From Pseudomonas atagonensis (GTDB taxonomy: Bacteria; Pseudomonadota; Gammaproteobacteria; Pseudomonadales; Pseudomonadaceae): a stretch of 64,000 nt of DNA. The translations under genes were made by a program, and so were the position numbers. Positions 63,924-64,000 of the stretch are shown one piece after another (the stretch's first letter is position 1; the number at the start of each line of letters is the position of its first letter). The stretch spans positions 248,001-312,000 of the forward strand of contig NZ_VXCA01000025.1 of assembly GCF_011369485.1 (NCBI RefSeq). The letters run 5' to 3'. The notes under the pieces were generated by a model, which was not told the origin of the DNA, did no database searches, and saw only the letters and a list, made by a program, of their open reading frames with translations.

Positions 63924-64000
63924 TCATTCAAAGGCAATGCCGCGCACCGCTTTCTTGATTTGCTCGAACCCTTCGTTGCTGATCGCCAGCGGGGCGGATG
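63924..64000 (-). CDS. C-terminal end of an unidentified protein (runs off the window)
   Basis: The last 24 codons of a leftward gene are visible (ending SNEGFEQIKKAVRGIAFE). It is the upstream neighbour of the exported-protein operon. Nothing more can be said of its identity; an effector or VgrG-linked protein would fit the context but is not shown. Confidence 0.5.
   Translation of the reverse strand, partial: SAPLAISNEGFEQIKKAVRGIAFE

Overview
This 64 kb window is a chromosomal segment of a Pseudomonas of the fluorescens lineage. Gene content and order follow the P. aeruginosa PAO1 block from glnK (PA5288) to recG (PA5345): glnK/ubiK/yifB, a MATE pump, an EAL protein (ProE-like), rep, xpt, cycB, pauR, dadX, dadA, lrp, pauB, kauB, rpmG, rpmB, radC, coaBC, dut, algC, argB, pyrE, crc, rph, yicC, gmk, rpoZ, spoT, exbBD-tonB, oxyR and recG. 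The high-GC codon use and the many REP/REPIN palindromes (GTGGGAGCGGGCTTGCTCGCGA and related families) fit the same group.

Layout. 1-870: divergent glnK and ubiK, with a good sigma-54/NtrC promoter in front of glnK. 870-3460: an accessory islet holding a lone Bro-N gene behind a C4-like RNA leader, and a duplicated unit (GNAT-like gene plus a 56-aa ORF) whose second copy has lost most of the GNAT gene. 3590-16490: yifB, chemoreceptor, LysR/MATE, EAL protein, rep, xpt and a CoA hydrolase/transferase. 16600-30540: D-alanine and polyamine catabolism (pauR, dadX, ridA, dadA, lrp, pauB, kauB, cupin), with a MocR/DUF1127 divergent pair, a PLD-like lipoprotein and an MFS transporter. 30660-49673: core housekeeping genes, with one unrecognised three-gene operon inserted between argB and pyrE. 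49814-57768: an epimerase, the TonB energiser, oxyR, recG and a YbaK-HDOD fusion. 57900-64000: a second accessory region with a Fic pair, an SCP2 protein, a second C4-like leader in front of an interrupted DUF6124 gene, and a tightly packed operon of at least six exported proteins that continues beyond the window.

How the genes work together. Nitrogen and carbon control (glnK, crc, spoT/rpoZ), amino acid and polyamine catabolism (dadAX-lrp, pauR-pauB-kauB, gltS) and nucleotide metabolism (xpt, dut, pyrE, gmk, rph) dominate the core.

The most interesting new signals are two RNA leaders of the same fold. Each carries, exactly in the loop of its second inner hairpin, a sequence complementary to the ribosome-binding site of the next gene: Bro-N at one end of the window, DUF6124 at the other. 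Others are the duplicated GNAT/56-aa unit, a Fic protein lacking the second arginine of its motif with a partner lacking the usual inhibitory motif, four identical heptamers between the DUF1127 and MocR genes, and a probable array of periplasmic immunity-like proteins at the right edge. Nothing here could be searched against databases; family names rest on recognised motifs and gene context.
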